The notes below the pieces were generated by a model. It was not told the origin of the DNA. It did not search any database and worked only from the letters and a program-made list of their open reading frames with translations. A stretch of 39,897 bases of DNA from positions 1-39,897 of IMG/VR virus record IMGVR_UViG_3300007722_000040. One strand, 5' to 3'. Made by a program: the position numbers and the translations under genes. This DNA is from a virus. This document shows positions 21,695-28,568 of the stretch, one piece after another; positions within the stretch are counted from its first letter, which is position 1; each line of letters begins with the position of its first letter.

Positions 21695-21877
21695 CTAAAG
21701 CGGACGAGCCTTCACCAGCCTCGAACATCTTGCGCACTCGTCGTCGTGGTTGTAGATAGAGAGTATCGTGGGGCACGAACGGCACACCCTCTTAGTGTCT
21801 ACGTGTTCATTGCGGCGCGCACTTTCTGCGCGGTCTTGAATATTGCGACGGAGTGCCGCTTTATTGGTGTATGGCAT
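21695..21877 (-). CDS. Small zinc-ribbon protein
   Basis: 60 aa. CRSCPTILSIYNHDDECARC is a CxxC...CxxC ribbon of the type CPxCxTxLSxYNxxxxCxxC. GAAGGAAACC Shine-Dalgarno supports ATG 21877. The leader from promoter 14 is long (about 120 nt); an upstream in-frame GTG at 21967 gives a hydrophobic extension that is probably not used. Confidence 0.65.
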   Translation of the reverse strand: MPYTNKAALRRNIQDRAESARRNEHVDTKRVCRSCPTILSIYNHDDECARCSRLVKARPL

Positions 21878-22001
21878 TAGGTTTCCTTCGTGTAGTTGTA
21901 GCACTGCTGTGGTGAAGCGTGGCAGGGTAATAAGCCACATCACATAAATGATGAATACTCCTCTCACCCTAGCCTCGTTTCAGTTCTTATTGGTGGATAT
22001 A

Positions 22002-22031
22002 AACCTATCAAGCCGACAGACAGAATATTCT
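22002..22031 (-). promoter_or_regulatory. Array promoter 14
   Basis: Motif, 7 nt, TAGGTT; long leader to 21695-21877. Confidence 0.8.
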
Positions 22032-22060
22032 CGTCGTTACTGCGGAGCCCCGCCGACGAC

Positions 22061-22116
22061 AGCAAGAAACTCCTTACCGTAAACTCTTGAAAGAGCGCGA
22101 CAGTAAGGAGTGTTGC
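22061..22116 (-). other. Structured post-stop element, class I, copy 2
   Basis: ACTCCTTAC (22069-22077)/GTAAGGAGT (22103-22111), extended by GCAA/TTGC, around GTAAACTC-N6-GAGCGCGACA. Lies 7 nt past the stop of 22123-22308. Confidence 0.5.
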
Positions 22117-22122
22117 TGATTC

Positions 22123-22308
22123 TTAGGCGTTGTAGTCGTCCTCGTATCCATCAAACCATACGCCAGCCTCACGGCTATCTGAACGCTTACAATGCGCTTG
22201 CGCCTCTGCCAGCGTCAAGCCTGACGCTCGTGCCACGTTGTCAAAAACGTTCATGTCAAAGTAGTTGCGTACTATTCTGTAAGTACCTGTGTAGCCGTTG
22301 GTCTCCAT
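22123..22308 (-). CDS. Small phage protein ending in GVWFDGYE
   Basis: 61 aa. [19 protein letters not shown] and [11 protein letters not shown] are blocks of a recurrent phage miniprotein family of unknown function. GGAG Shine-Dalgarno. Confidence 0.7.
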   Translation of the reverse strand: METNGYTGTYRIVRNYFDMNVFDNVARASGLTLAEAQAHCKRSDSREAGVWFDGYEDDYNA

Positions 22309-22309
22309 T

Positions 22310-22489
22310 TTATTTACTCCGAATCATTAGTTGTTCAACCTCTGCGAGAAATACCGCTGCGACTTCTACCGCGTCTTTTTTCTCAAAGCATTCAGCATCG
22401 CCATACTCTACCCATTGAGCGATACCGCTTCGCGTACCTACGCCGAGATATTTCCCGTCTTTTACTACCCGATAGAATTTTCTGTTCAT
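22310..22489 (-). CDS. Small hypothetical protein
   Basis: 59 aa: [20 protein letters not shown] then a helix. Start set by ATGA overlap with 22486-22719. Confidence 0.6.
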   Translation of the reverse strand: MNRKFYRVVKDGKYLGVGTRSGIAQWVEYGDAECFEKKDAVEVAAVFLAEVEQLMIRSK

Positions 22490-22719
22490 TCCCAAGCGTC
22501 CTGTCCGAGCGCGTAGCCCGTCTCGTATTCCGTCAAGACTTCATCGCGTACTTCATCGGCTACTACCGCGAGCAAGTCGTCAAGTAGTTCGGCTACCGAC
22601 TCCCCCGCCCACTCGCCAGATAGCGGAGTCTGGGTAAACCTGCCGTGCCGAGCGTTGTCTAACCCTGCGTCAAACCCACGCTGCCGTGCGTCAATGAGTG
22701 CTGTATCGGTTGGTGTCAT
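22486..22719 (-). CDS. Small acidic helical protein, leaderless
   Basis: 77 aa. ATG 6 nt after TAGTCT of promoter 15. Ends [15 protein letters not shown]. Function unknown. Confidence 0.65.
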   Translation of the reverse strand: MTPTDTALIDARQRGFDAGLDNARHGRFTQTPLSGEWAGESVAELLDDLLAVVADEVRDEVLTEYETGYALGQDAWE

Positions 22720-22725
22720 ATCATC

Positions 22726-22755
22726 AGACTACCAATGCGACAGACAGATTATTCT
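22726..22755 (-). promoter_or_regulatory. Array promoter 15 (leaderless)
   Basis: AGAATAATCTGTCTGTC variant, 7 nt, TAGTCT, 6 nt, ATG. Confidence 0.8.
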
Positions 22756-22765
22756 GCCCGTTCGG

Positions 22766-22801
22766 GGAGCCCCGCTCATTGAGAGTGCCTGCCGGGGCTC
22801 C
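22766..22801 (-). terminator. GGAGCCCCG/CGGGGCTCC hairpin
   Basis: Nine-pair stem between 22853-23077 and promoter 15. Confidence 0.5.
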
Positions 22802-22852
22802 ACCCCGCCCAAAGAGGCGCGCCCCCGCGAAGGAACGCGCCCCAACAGGCGA

Positions 22853-23077
22853 CTAAAACATCTCGTCAAGGTCACGCGGGTCGGAAGGCTCGAAGTAACG
22901 CTTGCCGTTGGTGAGGCAAAGCTCCCCGAACTCACCGCCCTGCTGTGAGCAGCCCGTGCTGTCACAAACGCGGCAAGTTGGTGTGTTGTCGTAAGTCAGG
23001 CAAAACTCGCCCAACTCACCGCCCTGCTCCTTACAGGTCTCCTCGCAGTAGCGGCACTTTGTGTCTGTGGTTGTCAT
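22853..23077 (-). CDS. Duplicated zinc-motif miniprotein
   Basis: 74 aa containing an internal tandem repeat: CRYCEETCKEQGGELGEFCL and CRVCDSTGCSQQGGEFGELC. Eight Cys suggest two metal sites. GGGGGCAAAG Shine-Dalgarno supports ATG 23077. Confidence 0.65.
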   Translation of the reverse strand: MTTTDTKCRYCEETCKEQGGELGEFCLTYDNTPTCRVCDSTGCSQQGGEFGELCLTNGKRYFEPSDPRDLDEMF

Positions 23078-23109
23078 CTTTGCCCCCTTCGGCTTGTCTT
23101 TTATTTTCA

Positions 23110-23139
23110 ACCTTAGTCAGCCGACAGACAGAATATTCC
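23110..23139 (-). promoter_or_regulatory. Array promoter 16
   Basis: Motif (GGAATATTCT variant), 7 nt, TAAGGT; leader to 22853-23077. Confidence 0.75.
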
Positions 23140-23151
23140 GGCGCACCGGTG

Positions 23152-23182
23152 AGCCCCGCTATCAAGAGCGTGGTACGGGGCT
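23152..23182 (-). terminator. AGCCCCG/CGGGGCT hairpin
   Basis: Its loop (CTATCAAGAGCGTGGTA) closely resembles that of 23720-23750. Confidence 0.5.
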
Positions 23183-23217
23183 TACGGCGGGCGATGTGTT
23201 CTTGAGTGTCTGGGCGA

Positions 23218-23346
23218 TTACTCAAAACACTTCGGCTCGCCCTGCTCGGGCTGCTGAGCGCACGAGTACCAGTCTCGGGTATCGCCCTCGGGCAGACCCC
23301 GATTGTCCAGCAACTGCCAAACGCCGTTGAGTAAGCCGTATTCCAT
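23218..23346 (-). CDS. Small hypothetical protein
   Basis: 42 aa: MEYGLLNGVWQLLDNRGLPE onward, two Cys. TAATG overlap with 23346-23492. Function unknown. Confidence 0.5.
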   Translation of the reverse strand: MEYGLLNGVWQLLDNRGLPEGDTRDWYSCAQQPEQGEPKCFE

Positions 23347-23492
23347 TAGTCTCTCAATTCTGCGGTGAACTCAAAGTCGCGCATTTTTATCTCTTGGTTA
23401 AGTAGTATGTCGTGCGCTAATCCGCACGCTGCGTCCTCGTCCTCGGCCTCTACATTGACCGATGCCCAAATACTTACCCGATACTGCCCCAT
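23346..23492 (-). CDS. Small beta-alpha hypothetical protein
   Basis: 48 aa: MGQYRVSIWASVNVEAEDED then helix and strand, like the cassette gene-2 proteins. TAATG overlaps on both sides. Confidence 0.6.
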   Translation of the reverse strand: MGQYRVSIWASVNVEAEDEDAACGLAHDILLNQEIKMRDFEFTAELRD

Positions 23493-23653
23493 TACTTCCC
23501 CCCTGCCCTGATAACGAATGCCACCCGAGCATCGGCCTCGGCCTGCGTAGCGAACGCTACAACTCGCACCTCGGAACCCGAGGGCATGTTACGGACTACG
23601 AACCACTCGCCATCGTAGAACTTAACTCCCCACTTTAATGTCTCTGTGTTCAT
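23492..23653 (-). CDS. Small hypothetical protein
   Basis: 53 aa: KWGVKFYDGEWFVVRNMPSG then a helix (TQAEADARVAFVI). AGAGGAGG Shine-Dalgarno supports ATG 23653. Confidence 0.6.
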   Translation of the reverse strand: MNTETLKWGVKFYDGEWFVVRNMPSGSEVRVVAFATQAEADARVAFVIRAGGK

Positions 23654-23685
23654 GACTTGCCTCCTCTGTCGTTGTTGATAGGACA

Positions 23686-23715
23686 ACTGTACCCCCGGCA
23701 CAGACAGAATATTTT
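23686..23715 (-). promoter_or_regulatory. Array promoter 17
   Basis: AAAATATTCTGTCTGTG (last base changed), 7 nt, TACAGT; leader to 23492-23653. Confidence 0.75.
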
Positions 23716-23719
23716 GGTG

Positions 23720-23750
23720 AGCCCCGCTCTCAAGAGCGCAGTACGGGGCT
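23720..23750 (-). terminator. AGCCCCG/CGGGGCT hairpin
   Basis: Between 23765-23914 and promoter 17; inner GCTCT/AGAGC pairing. Confidence 0.5.
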
Positions 23751-23764
23751 CTGCGCGAACGAAC

Positions 23765-23914
23765 TCATTTAGTTTTTCGTGTCTCGCTGATTAGTTGTAG
23801 TTGTTTTACGCTCACCCACTCATCCATCGGCATAGTCTCGAAGCAATCGGCGCACATCCCCTCTTGTACATCGTTCACGCCGTTACAAGCGAGACAACGC
23901 GCCTTCTTGTTCAC
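23765..23914 (-). CDS. Zinc-ribbon miniprotein (cassette B, gene 3)
   Basis: 49 aa, only a handful of differences from 19821-19967; both CxxC pairs kept. Unlike copy A no candidate small RNA follows it. Confidence 0.65.
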   Translation of the reverse strand: MNKKARCLACNGVNDVQEGMCADCFETMPMDEWVSVKQLQLISETRKTK

Positions 23915-24069
23915 TCGTCGCCATCCACTATCTTAAAGTCTGCGCGGTGTGTGAGGTTGCCGTATTCCTCGCCGCACCATTCCTCAGCCGCGAATATTGC
24001 CTCGTCCTCATTCTCGGCGGTAAAGGCTGTCAGCATTGAGGCGGTGATTAGTACTGTGTATTCCTTCAT
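23911..24069 (-). CDS. Small beta-alpha protein (cassette B, gene 2)
   Basis: 52 aa: MKEYTVLITASMLTAFTAEN then EDEAIFAAEEW; same length as copy A. Confidence 0.65.
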   Translation of the reverse strand: MKEYTVLITASMLTAFTAENEDEAIFAAEEWCGEEYGNLTHRADFKIVDGDE

Positions 24070-24440
24070 CAGAAGTCGCCTTCTAGTGGTCGCGCCGTGA
24101 GTACGCCACTCCCATCGTGGTGTCCAAGTCTGCCGATAATCTCGGTGTCAGTTACTCGGTAGCCAAGTTTCCAGTCGCCTCGAACGGTCATCAGCCCAAG
24201 TAGTTCTTCAGCGTTTTTGGCGTGACCTATTCCCGATACTGCCCCATCCCACAATGGTAAGCCCTCTACGCGCCACCAGCCGTAATCGGACTTGTCGCGC
24301 AGGGCTTGTGTCTGTTCCTCAAAGTACGCAAGTTCGTCATCCCAGCAACCGAAGCACTCATCGCTAGGGTCGCCTTCATCATCAGCGCAAATACAGTCGT
24401 TGGTAATCTCGGTGAATAAGTCGGTATCGGTAGTAGTCAT
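24069..24440 (-). CDS. Hypothetical protein (cassette B, gene 1), leaderless
   Basis: 123 aa. Cys-rich start (CICADDEGDPSDECFGCWDD), then KSDYGWWRVEGLPLWDGAVS. More diverged from copy A than gene 3 is. ATG 6 nt after TAGTGT. Confidence 0.7.
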   Translation of the reverse strand: MTTTDTDLFTEITNDCICADDEGDPSDECFGCWDDELAYFEEQTQALRDKSDYGWWRVEGLPLWDGAVSGIGHAKNAEELLGLMTVRGDWKLGYRVTDTEIIGRLGHHDGSGVLTARPLEGDF

Positions 24441-24446
24441 ACCCAA

Positions 24447-24476
24447 ACACTACCCACGCGACAGACAGAATATTCT
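24447..24476 (-). promoter_or_regulatory. Array promoter 18 (leaderless)
   Basis: Motif, 7 nt, TAGTGT, TTGGGT, ATG; duplicate of promoter 12. Confidence 0.85.
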
Positions 24477-24574
24477 CGGCAAGTTCGGCTCACTTATTCA
24501 GGGCGCGGTTGGAAGCCCCGCCGACAAGTGTGCGCGCTTTATGGTTACAACGCCGGGGCTTTGCTGAGACATAA

Positions 24575-24661
24575 AGCAACCCCCGCGCTCAACCTAAGTG
24601 GGGGCTTAGGGAACGCGAGGGGTCGCTTCTAGCGGAAAAACAACAACGGAAATCCGCTAGA
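24575..24661 (-). other. Structured post-stop element, class II, copy 1
   Basis: Outer stem AGCAACCCCCGCG (24575-24587)/CGCGAGGGGTCGCT (24614-24627); inner CCTAAG/CTTAGG enclosing a G-rich loop; then an adjacent perfect 9-bp stem TCTAGCGGA (24628-24636)/TCCGCTAGA (24653-24661). Follows the stop of 24668-24799. Confidence 0.5.
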
Positions 24662-24667
24662 CCTTAT

Positions 24668-24799
24668 TCAATCGCTCTCACAGTCATGTCCGTACGCCCA
24701 ATCGCTTGCATCGGGGAATGTCTCGCCACACTCGGGGCAAGTGAATGAGTGCAGGCGGGCAATATATTCCTTCTGTCGGGCGATTTCGGTCGGTGTCAT
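24668..24799 (-). CDS. Small zinc-finger protein
   Basis: 43 aa: FTCPECGETFPDASDWAYGH then C, a C2HC-like finger. ATGA overlap with 24796-24975. Confidence 0.6.
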   Translation of the reverse strand: MTPTEIARQKEYIARLHSFTCPECGETFPDASDWAYGHDCESD

Positions 24800-24975
24800 T
24801 TCGCGCCATCGTCATACGAGAGCCATACGGCGTTGTAAATACGGCGAGCCGCATTTAGTTCCAACTCCGATATACGCCCATCTGTAAAGGCGACCATTTC
24901 CTCACGATACGCGCTTGACGCGTCATTGAGTATGGCCCGCGCTGCGCGTGCTTCCTGAATGTTTACCCCTGACAT
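24796..24975 (-). CDS. Small helical protein, paralogue of 26887-27087
   Basis: 59 aa. ARAARAILNDASSAYREEMV and the end YNAVWLSYDDGAK align with the paralogue; leader and GGGGGTTAGT Shine-Dalgarno are also shared. Confidence 0.65.
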   Translation of the reverse strand: MSGVNIQEARAARAILNDASSAYREEMVAFTDGRISELELNAARRIYNAVWLSYDDGAK

Positions 24976-25021
24976 AACTAACCCCCTCATTCGGGCAACC
25001 CCAATGATTGCCACTACTACT

Positions 25022-25051
25022 ACTCTACTAACGCGACGGACAGAATATTCT
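25022..25051 (-). promoter_or_regulatory. Array promoter 19
   Basis: AGAATATTCTGTCCGTC (one change), 7 nt, TAGAGT; leader to 24796-24975. Confidence 0.8.
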
Positions 25052-25062
25052 GCGAAATTGGG

Positions 25063-25102
25063 AGCCCCGCTCTCTCTGGGGCGTGGTCGCTCTTGCGGGG
25101 CT
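25063..25102 (-). terminator. AGCCCCGC/GCGGGGCT hairpin
   Basis: Array hairpin between 25139-25348 and promoter 19. Confidence 0.5.
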
Positions 25103-25138
25103 CTGAGTGAGCAGGACATTCCGGGTCATCTCCAGAAG

Positions 25139-25348
25139 TTATCGGTCTAATTCTGCGCCGCTTGCGCCGTCTGGGTAACGCTCGTTCAGTTCCCGGGCTC
25201 GACGGTCTGCGTCTTTTCTTGTCTCGCAAGGCTCACACGACGCTCGCCCAGATGAGTTTACATACTTGCCAATGACCGTATCCAGCACGCTCCACGCGTT
25301 CATCAGGACGTCATCAAACTCCACTATGTATCGTTGCTCTGTGGCCAT
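25139..25348 (-). CDS. Small hypothetical protein
   Basis: 69 aa. RYIVEFDDVLMNAWSVLDTV then CEPCETRKDADRRARELNER: a CxxC followed by an Arg-rich helix. GGGGGAGTG Shine-Dalgarno. Confidence 0.6.
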   Translation of the reverse strand: MATEQRYIVEFDDVLMNAWSVLDTVIGKYVNSSGRASCEPCETRKDADRRARELNERYPDGASGAELDR

Positions 25349-25374
25349 CACTCCCCCTCTGTTGGTGTACTACC

Positions 25375-25404
25375 ACTGTACCAAGCCGACAGACAGAATA
25401 TTCT
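25375..25404 (-). promoter_or_regulatory. Array promoter 20
   Basis: Motif, 7 nt, TACAGT; leader to 25139-25348. Confidence 0.8.
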
Positions 25405-25416
25405 GGCCGTGTCGGG

Positions 25417-25458
25417 AGCCCCGCTCTCTATAGGCGGGTTTGCTTTCGCGGGGCTTTT
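25417..25458. terminator. AGCCCCGC/GCGGGGCT hairpin with plus-strand T-run
   Basis: Plus-strand reading ends in TTTT; lies downstream of minus-strand 25512-25802. Confidence 0.5.
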
Positions 25459-25511
25459 AGCAAGCGAATGTTGTCGGGCGAATAAAACCACCAGGCAATT
25501 TTTCCAGACGC

Positions 25512-25802
25512 TCACTCGCTGAACTCGTAGAGGCGCTTGTCGGAATTGTAAAACCTGTTCCATCTGCGAGAGTCTCTTTGCTCGCTCGGAATGACCGGAA
25601 CGATATCGTAGTCAAGGTCGGCCTCGTAGGCGATATCCAGAGCCTCTGACAGAGTGTGCGCGTAGTCATGGGTCGGCTCGCCCATCTGGTAAATGTCCCA
25701 CCGACCCATATACATCTCGCCGTTATCGCGTGGGTCAAAAGTAAGTACTTCACTAAAAAACTCTATCTGGAACTTACTCACAAGTGCCCCCTCGTTGGTC
25801 AT
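25512..25802 (-). CDS. Hypothetical protein, leaderless
   Basis: 96 aa, acidic, aromatic-rich (YMGRWDIYQMGEPTHDY). ATG 6 nt after TACAGT of promoter 21. Function unknown. Confidence 0.65.
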   Translation of the reverse strand: MTNEGALVSKFQIEFFSEVLTFDPRDNGEMYMGRWDIYQMGEPTHDYAHTLSEALDIAYEADLDYDIVPVIPSEQRDSRRWNRFYNSDKRLYEFSE

Positions 25803-25808
25803 ACCACA

Positions 25809-25838
25809 ACTGTACTCGGCCGACAGACAGAATATTCT
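25809..25838 (-). promoter_or_regulatory. Array promoter 21 (leaderless)
   Basis: Perfect motif, 7 nt, TACAGT, 6 nt, ATG. Confidence 0.85.
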
Positions 25839-25866
25839 GGCCGCGTCGGAGCCCCGCTATGCTCCG

Positions 25867-25905
25867 AAAAAAAACCAGCACCCGCCGGAGAAATCTGACG
25901 GGTGC
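25867..25905 (-). terminator. Minus-strand intrinsic terminator
   Basis: GCACCCG/CGGGTGC stem with inner pairing, then an eight-T run on the minus strand, following 25918-26124. The clearest U-tailed terminator in the gene direction. Confidence 0.8.
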
Positions 25906-25917
25906 CGGTTCGTGTAA

Positions 25918-26124
25918 TTATTTTGAGATAAGAATTGCGTCGCCCTTTTCGGCTAGAACCATTGAGAGTTCGTCTGCGTCGGTGTGGTACCAGATGGTGA
26001 CGTATTTCCCGTTTACCTCGACGCTGCGAACTGTGCCGGTCTGGGTCTCGGTGTCTCCCCCGCGTGTGAAAACTATTTTCTCACCGGCGGTAAGTTTCTG
26101 AACTTGCTTTTCTTTGCTGCTCAC
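25918..26124 (-). CDS. Small beta-barrel-like hypothetical protein
   Basis: 68 aa: LTAGEKIVFTRGGDTETQTG then VRSVEVNGKYVTIWYH, an SH3-like beta pattern. GTG start after AAGGGGGCAATT; an upstream in-frame GTG overlaps the -10 and is rejected. Confidence 0.6.
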   Translation of the reverse strand: MSSKEKQVQKLTAGEKIVFTRGGDTETQTGTVRSVEVNGKYVTIWYHTDADELSMVLAEKGDAILISK

Positions 26125-26155
26125 AATTGCCCCCTTCGTTGTTGTTGGTACTATC

Positions 26156-26185
26156 ACTGTACCCCGGCGACAGACAGAATATTCT
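26156..26185 (-). promoter_or_regulatory. Array promoter 22
   Basis: Motif, 7 nt, TACAGT; leader to 25918-26124. Confidence 0.8.
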
Positions 26186-26213
26186 GACCGGAAAAATCAT
26201 ATGCGGGGCTCAA

Positions 26214-26240
26214 TAGGTGAAGTTTCACTCGTGAGCCCCG
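26214..26240 (-). terminator. CGGGGCTCA/TGAGCCCCG hairpin
   Basis: Nine perfect pairs. Here the arms are swapped relative to the usual AGCCCCGC...GCGGGGCT order. The stretch 26241-26344 shows no convincing gene; a C-terminal-like fragment ending FILAE (26275 stop) may be a relic. Confidence 0.55.
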
Positions 26241-26344
26241 TAGGCCTAAGAGAAAAATAAATGTGGCCAGATATTCATTCGGCCAGAATAAAGTTTGTGT
26301 GTTCTCGGCAGGTTGGAACCCACTCAAGTATTGCGCGCGCGAAG

Positions 26345-26370
26345 CGCCCGCCAGATTTCTCTGACGGGCG
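26345..26370 (-). terminator. Hairpin after 26375-26521
   Basis: CGCCCG-CCAGA/TCTGA-CGGGCG stem directly after the stop; similar in sequence to 25867-25905 but without the U-run. Confidence 0.5.
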
Positions 26371-26374
26371 ACTC

Positions 26375-26521
26375 TTAATCGTCGTCGCGCTCGTCGTTGT
26401 AGTCGCGCTCCTCATAGTAATACTCGGTCGCCCTGTCCTCCAGCGCGCGGATGATAGGTGCCTCCTCGTTCCAATGCGCGTAATCGGCATTGGATGAGAA
26501 ACGCTTATTTTTGCCGCCCAT
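26375..26521 (-). CDS. Small acidic protein with YYYEERDYNDERDDD tail
   Basis: 48 aa, strongly acidic C-terminus. GAGAGGGG Shine-Dalgarno and promoter 23 support it. Function unknown. Confidence 0.55.
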   Translation of the reverse strand: MGGKNKRFSSNADYAHWNEEAPIIRALEDRATEYYYEERDYNDERDDD

Positions 26522-26550
26522 TACTTACCCCTCTCGTAGTAGTTACTACA

Positions 26551-26580
26551 AGAATATCCAACCGACAGACAGAATATTTC
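26551..26580 (-). promoter_or_regulatory. Array promoter 23
   Basis: GAAATATTCTGTCTGTC variant, 7 nt, TATTCT; leader with AACTACTACGAGAGGGG. Confidence 0.75.
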
Positions 26581-26668
26581 GCGCGGGTCGCGCCCACTCC
26601 CTTCGGGGCGGGGTTTCTTTTCGCGGGGCCTTACGCGCGCGAAGCGATTACTAACGATACTTTGATTT

Positions 26669-26890
26669 TTAGTCGCGGTAAGCACCGCGCCTGCCAAACT
26701 TGGCGAGAGTGTGCTCATTCAGCGTGTCGTGGCGGTCGCACCACGGGAATACATTATGCTCCGCGCCCGTGCCGCGCATTTCTACTTCGCCCTGACACGG
26801 GCCGAGTGGGTTGCCGTGGCCCACGCAGTCGCCCGCCGTGAACGGCAACTCGTATTCCGTGCCGTGGCTGTCGTATGCGAACTTGCTCAT
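26669..26890 (-). CDS. Small zinc-binding phage protein
   Basis: 73 aa. CVGHGNPLGPCQGEVEMRG then FPWCDRH: a Cys/His site of a pattern (CxGH...LGPCxGxVxxR...CDRH) recurrent in phage miniproteins. ATGA overlap with the upstream gene. Confidence 0.65.
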   Translation of the reverse strand: MSKFAYDSHGTEYELPFTAGDCVGHGNPLGPCQGEVEMRGTGAEHNVFPWCDRHDTLNEHTLAKFGRRGAYRD

Positions 26891-27087
26891 TTCGCGCCCT
26901 CATTGTACGTGGCCCACGCAACGCCATAAGCGGCCCTAGTCGCATAGAACGCGTCTAGGTTCTCTGGCGTGGGCTTGAGCAACATCGCGGCGTGCGCCAC
27001 GCGGTACGCGTCTGACGCGTCATTGAGAACGGCCCGTGCCGCGCGACCCACAGCGCGAAGTTGCGCCGTCTTGCGATTGACACCCAT
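26887..27087 (-). CDS. Small helical protein, paralogue of 24796-24975
   Basis: 66 aa. RAARAVLNDASDAYRVAHAA and YGVAWATYNEGAK align with the paralogue. GGGGGTTAGTG precedes ATG 27087. Confidence 0.65.
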   Translation of the reverse strand: MGVNRKTAQLRAVGRAARAVLNDASDAYRVAHAAMLLKPTPENLDAFYATRAAYGVAWATYNEGAK

Positions 27088-27133
27088 CACTAACCCCCGT
27101 TTCTAGGCGACCCCAATGACCGCCACTACAACC

Positions 27134-27163
27134 AGCGTACAACGCCGACAGATAGAATATTCT
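27134..27163 (-). promoter_or_regulatory. Array promoter 24
   Basis: AGAATATTCTATCTGTC, 7 nt, TACGCT; leader to 26887-27087. Confidence 0.8.
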
Positions 27164-27286
27164 CGCGCGGGTCGCGCTCACTTCATATAGAGCGGGGTTG
27201 TCGGGGCTTTACTGGCGCGAAACGATTACTGATGATTTCTTAGTAGCGGCCACGCCCACCGGTGGCGGCGAACCCCACACTAGTTG

Positions 27287-27547
27287 TTACTGGTTAGGGA
27301 ACCCACCACCCGCGGTGAAGGGAATTGGCTCGTCCAAGTACCCTGTGGGGCAGTCGTTATTGATTGGCAAGACCTGAACCATAGCGATTGGGTCAAGGTC
27401 GCCTGATGCCACCAAGTCCTGAACCCAAGCCCAGACCATTGACGAATTTAGCACTCGCGTGCGTGTCGCCGGTTGCCCCTTGATAACGAACGAAACCGCC
27501 GTGCGGTCGCCGAGCGCCCCTACCGTGAATACCTGTGTTGTTGTCAT
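27287..27547 (-). CDS. Hypothetical protein, leaderless
   Basis: 86 aa: MTTTQVFTVGALGDRTAVSF onward; VWAWVQDLVASGDLDPIAMV in the middle. ATG 6 nt after TATGCT of promoter 25. Confidence 0.65.
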   Translation of the reverse strand: MTTTQVFTVGALGDRTAVSFVIKGQPATRTRVLNSSMVWAWVQDLVASGDLDPIAMVQVLPINNDCPTGYLDEPIPFTAGGGFPNQ

Positions 27548-27553
27548 ACTACG

Positions 27554-27583
27554 AGCATACCCAACCGGCAGACAGAATATTCT
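27554..27583 (-). promoter_or_regulatory. Array promoter 25 (leaderless)
   Basis: AGAATATTCTGTCTGCC (one change), 7 nt, TATGCT, 6 nt, ATG. Confidence 0.8.
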
Positions 27584-27645
27584 GCGCGGCCACATTTGGG
27601 GGCGGCGGTGCGGGGCTCTCGGCGAAAAAACAGGCGAATATTTAT

Positions 27646-28002
27646 TCAGCCGATTACCTTTAGCAACTTGTCTAAACGTGCGCTGGACTCAAAGAGTGTT
27701 GCTGGCAAATCGTACGACTCGCCGTCCATCTCGCCGTCAGCGTTGTAAATCCCGACGAGTACTGCGTCCCCTACAAGGTACTGTCCAAACATTCCCGAGA
27801 CGATGGAATTTACGTCAAGCCCCAGCAAAAGCCCCTCGTCGTGGACGTAGCAAATCGCGCCGAGTTCGTAGTTCGTCACGCCTGCGAACCACCCGCCAAC
27901 TATTTCGTTGATGGTGACGTGTTCGTTGTCGTGAGAAATATCAACGGCTTCGGTGGTGTTGTCGGTTCGGACGATGAGCGCGCGGTAAGTTGAGTTGGTC
28001 AT
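27646..28002 (-). CDS. DUF3846-like protein, leaderless
   Basis: 118 aa. INEIVGGWFAGVTNYELGAI, YVHDEGLLLGLDVNSIVSGM and YLVGDAVLVGIYNADGE follow the DUF3846 layout (small phage/plasmid alpha/beta domain, unknown function). ATG 6 nt after TAGTCT. Confidence 0.7.
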   Translation of the reverse strand: MTNSTYRALIVRTDNTTEAVDISHDNEHVTINEIVGGWFAGVTNYELGAICYVHDEGLLLGLDVNSIVSGMFGQYLVGDAVLVGIYNADGEMDGESYDLPATLFESSARLDKLLKVIG

Positions 28003-28008
28003 ACGGTC

Positions 28009-28038
28009 AGACTACCCCACCGACAGACAGAATATTCT
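28009..28038 (-). promoter_or_regulatory. Array promoter 26 (leaderless)
   Basis: Motif, 7 nt, TAGTCT, 6 nt, ATG of the DUF3846-like gene. Confidence 0.85.
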
Positions 28039-28092
28039 CAGAAACCCGCCCCCGTTTTTTTAGAGCGGGGTATCGGGGCTCTCGGCGAACGA

Positions 28093-28203
28093 TTAGCCGT
28101 ACAGCAACTTGTATAACTGACGGTTATACTCGGCCAACTCATCGGCATATTCCTCGTCGGTAAAGTCCTCGTCGTACCGCTGACGCTCGTCGGTGTCGGT
28201 CAT
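28093..28203 (-). CDS. 36-aa acidic miniprotein
   Basis: MTDTDERQRYDEDFTDEEYA then a helix. Start overlaps the upstream stop as ATGA. Very short, but the coupling and codon pattern support translation. Confidence 0.5.
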   Translation of the reverse strand: MTDTDERQRYDEDFTDEEYADELAEYNRQLYKLLYG

Positions 28204-28562
28204 TTCCAGCAACTCGCCTGATAGACGGCCTCGCCAACGCCATCGCAGTAGATATCGGACTGAGTGTCCTCTACGATTTCTTGGCCTGCGTTTGCGCCTC
28301 TGACGATGTAGCGAACACGGCTGACGATGTAGGTGTCCATCCAGCCCAGCACGACTTCTACACGGCGAGCGGTGTCTATCGGCAAGAACAGGCCGACCTC
28401 GTCACCGTCTGTGGTGGTGAACTTCCCCACACGGCCACCCGATACGCCGAGAATATTTATTCGGCCGATTTGCTGAGCGATTACCCGATGGTCACACGGC
28501 CTGCCCTCACGGACAAGGCTGACGATGTTGTGTGAGCCTGCGTTTTTCCAGTTGAGTTTCAT
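28200..28562 (-). CDS. Hypothetical protein, leaderless
   Basis: 120 aa, beta-rich (GRINILGVSGGRVGKFTTTD, IVSRVRYIVRGANAGQEIVE). ATG 6 nt after TACGCT. Function unknown. Confidence 0.65.
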   Translation of the reverse strand: MKLNWKNAGSHNIVSLVREGRPCDHRVIAQQIGRINILGVSGGRVGKFTTTDGDEVGLFLPIDTARRVEVVLGWMDTYIVSRVRYIVRGANAGQEIVEDTQSDIYCDGVGEAVYQASCWK

Positions 28563-28568
28563 ACAACC

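Noticed and set aside
26275-26490. 71-codon minus-strand ORF
   Set aside because: Out of frame with the better-supported 26375-26521 gene and crosses its terminator; only its end looks protein-like and may be a relic.
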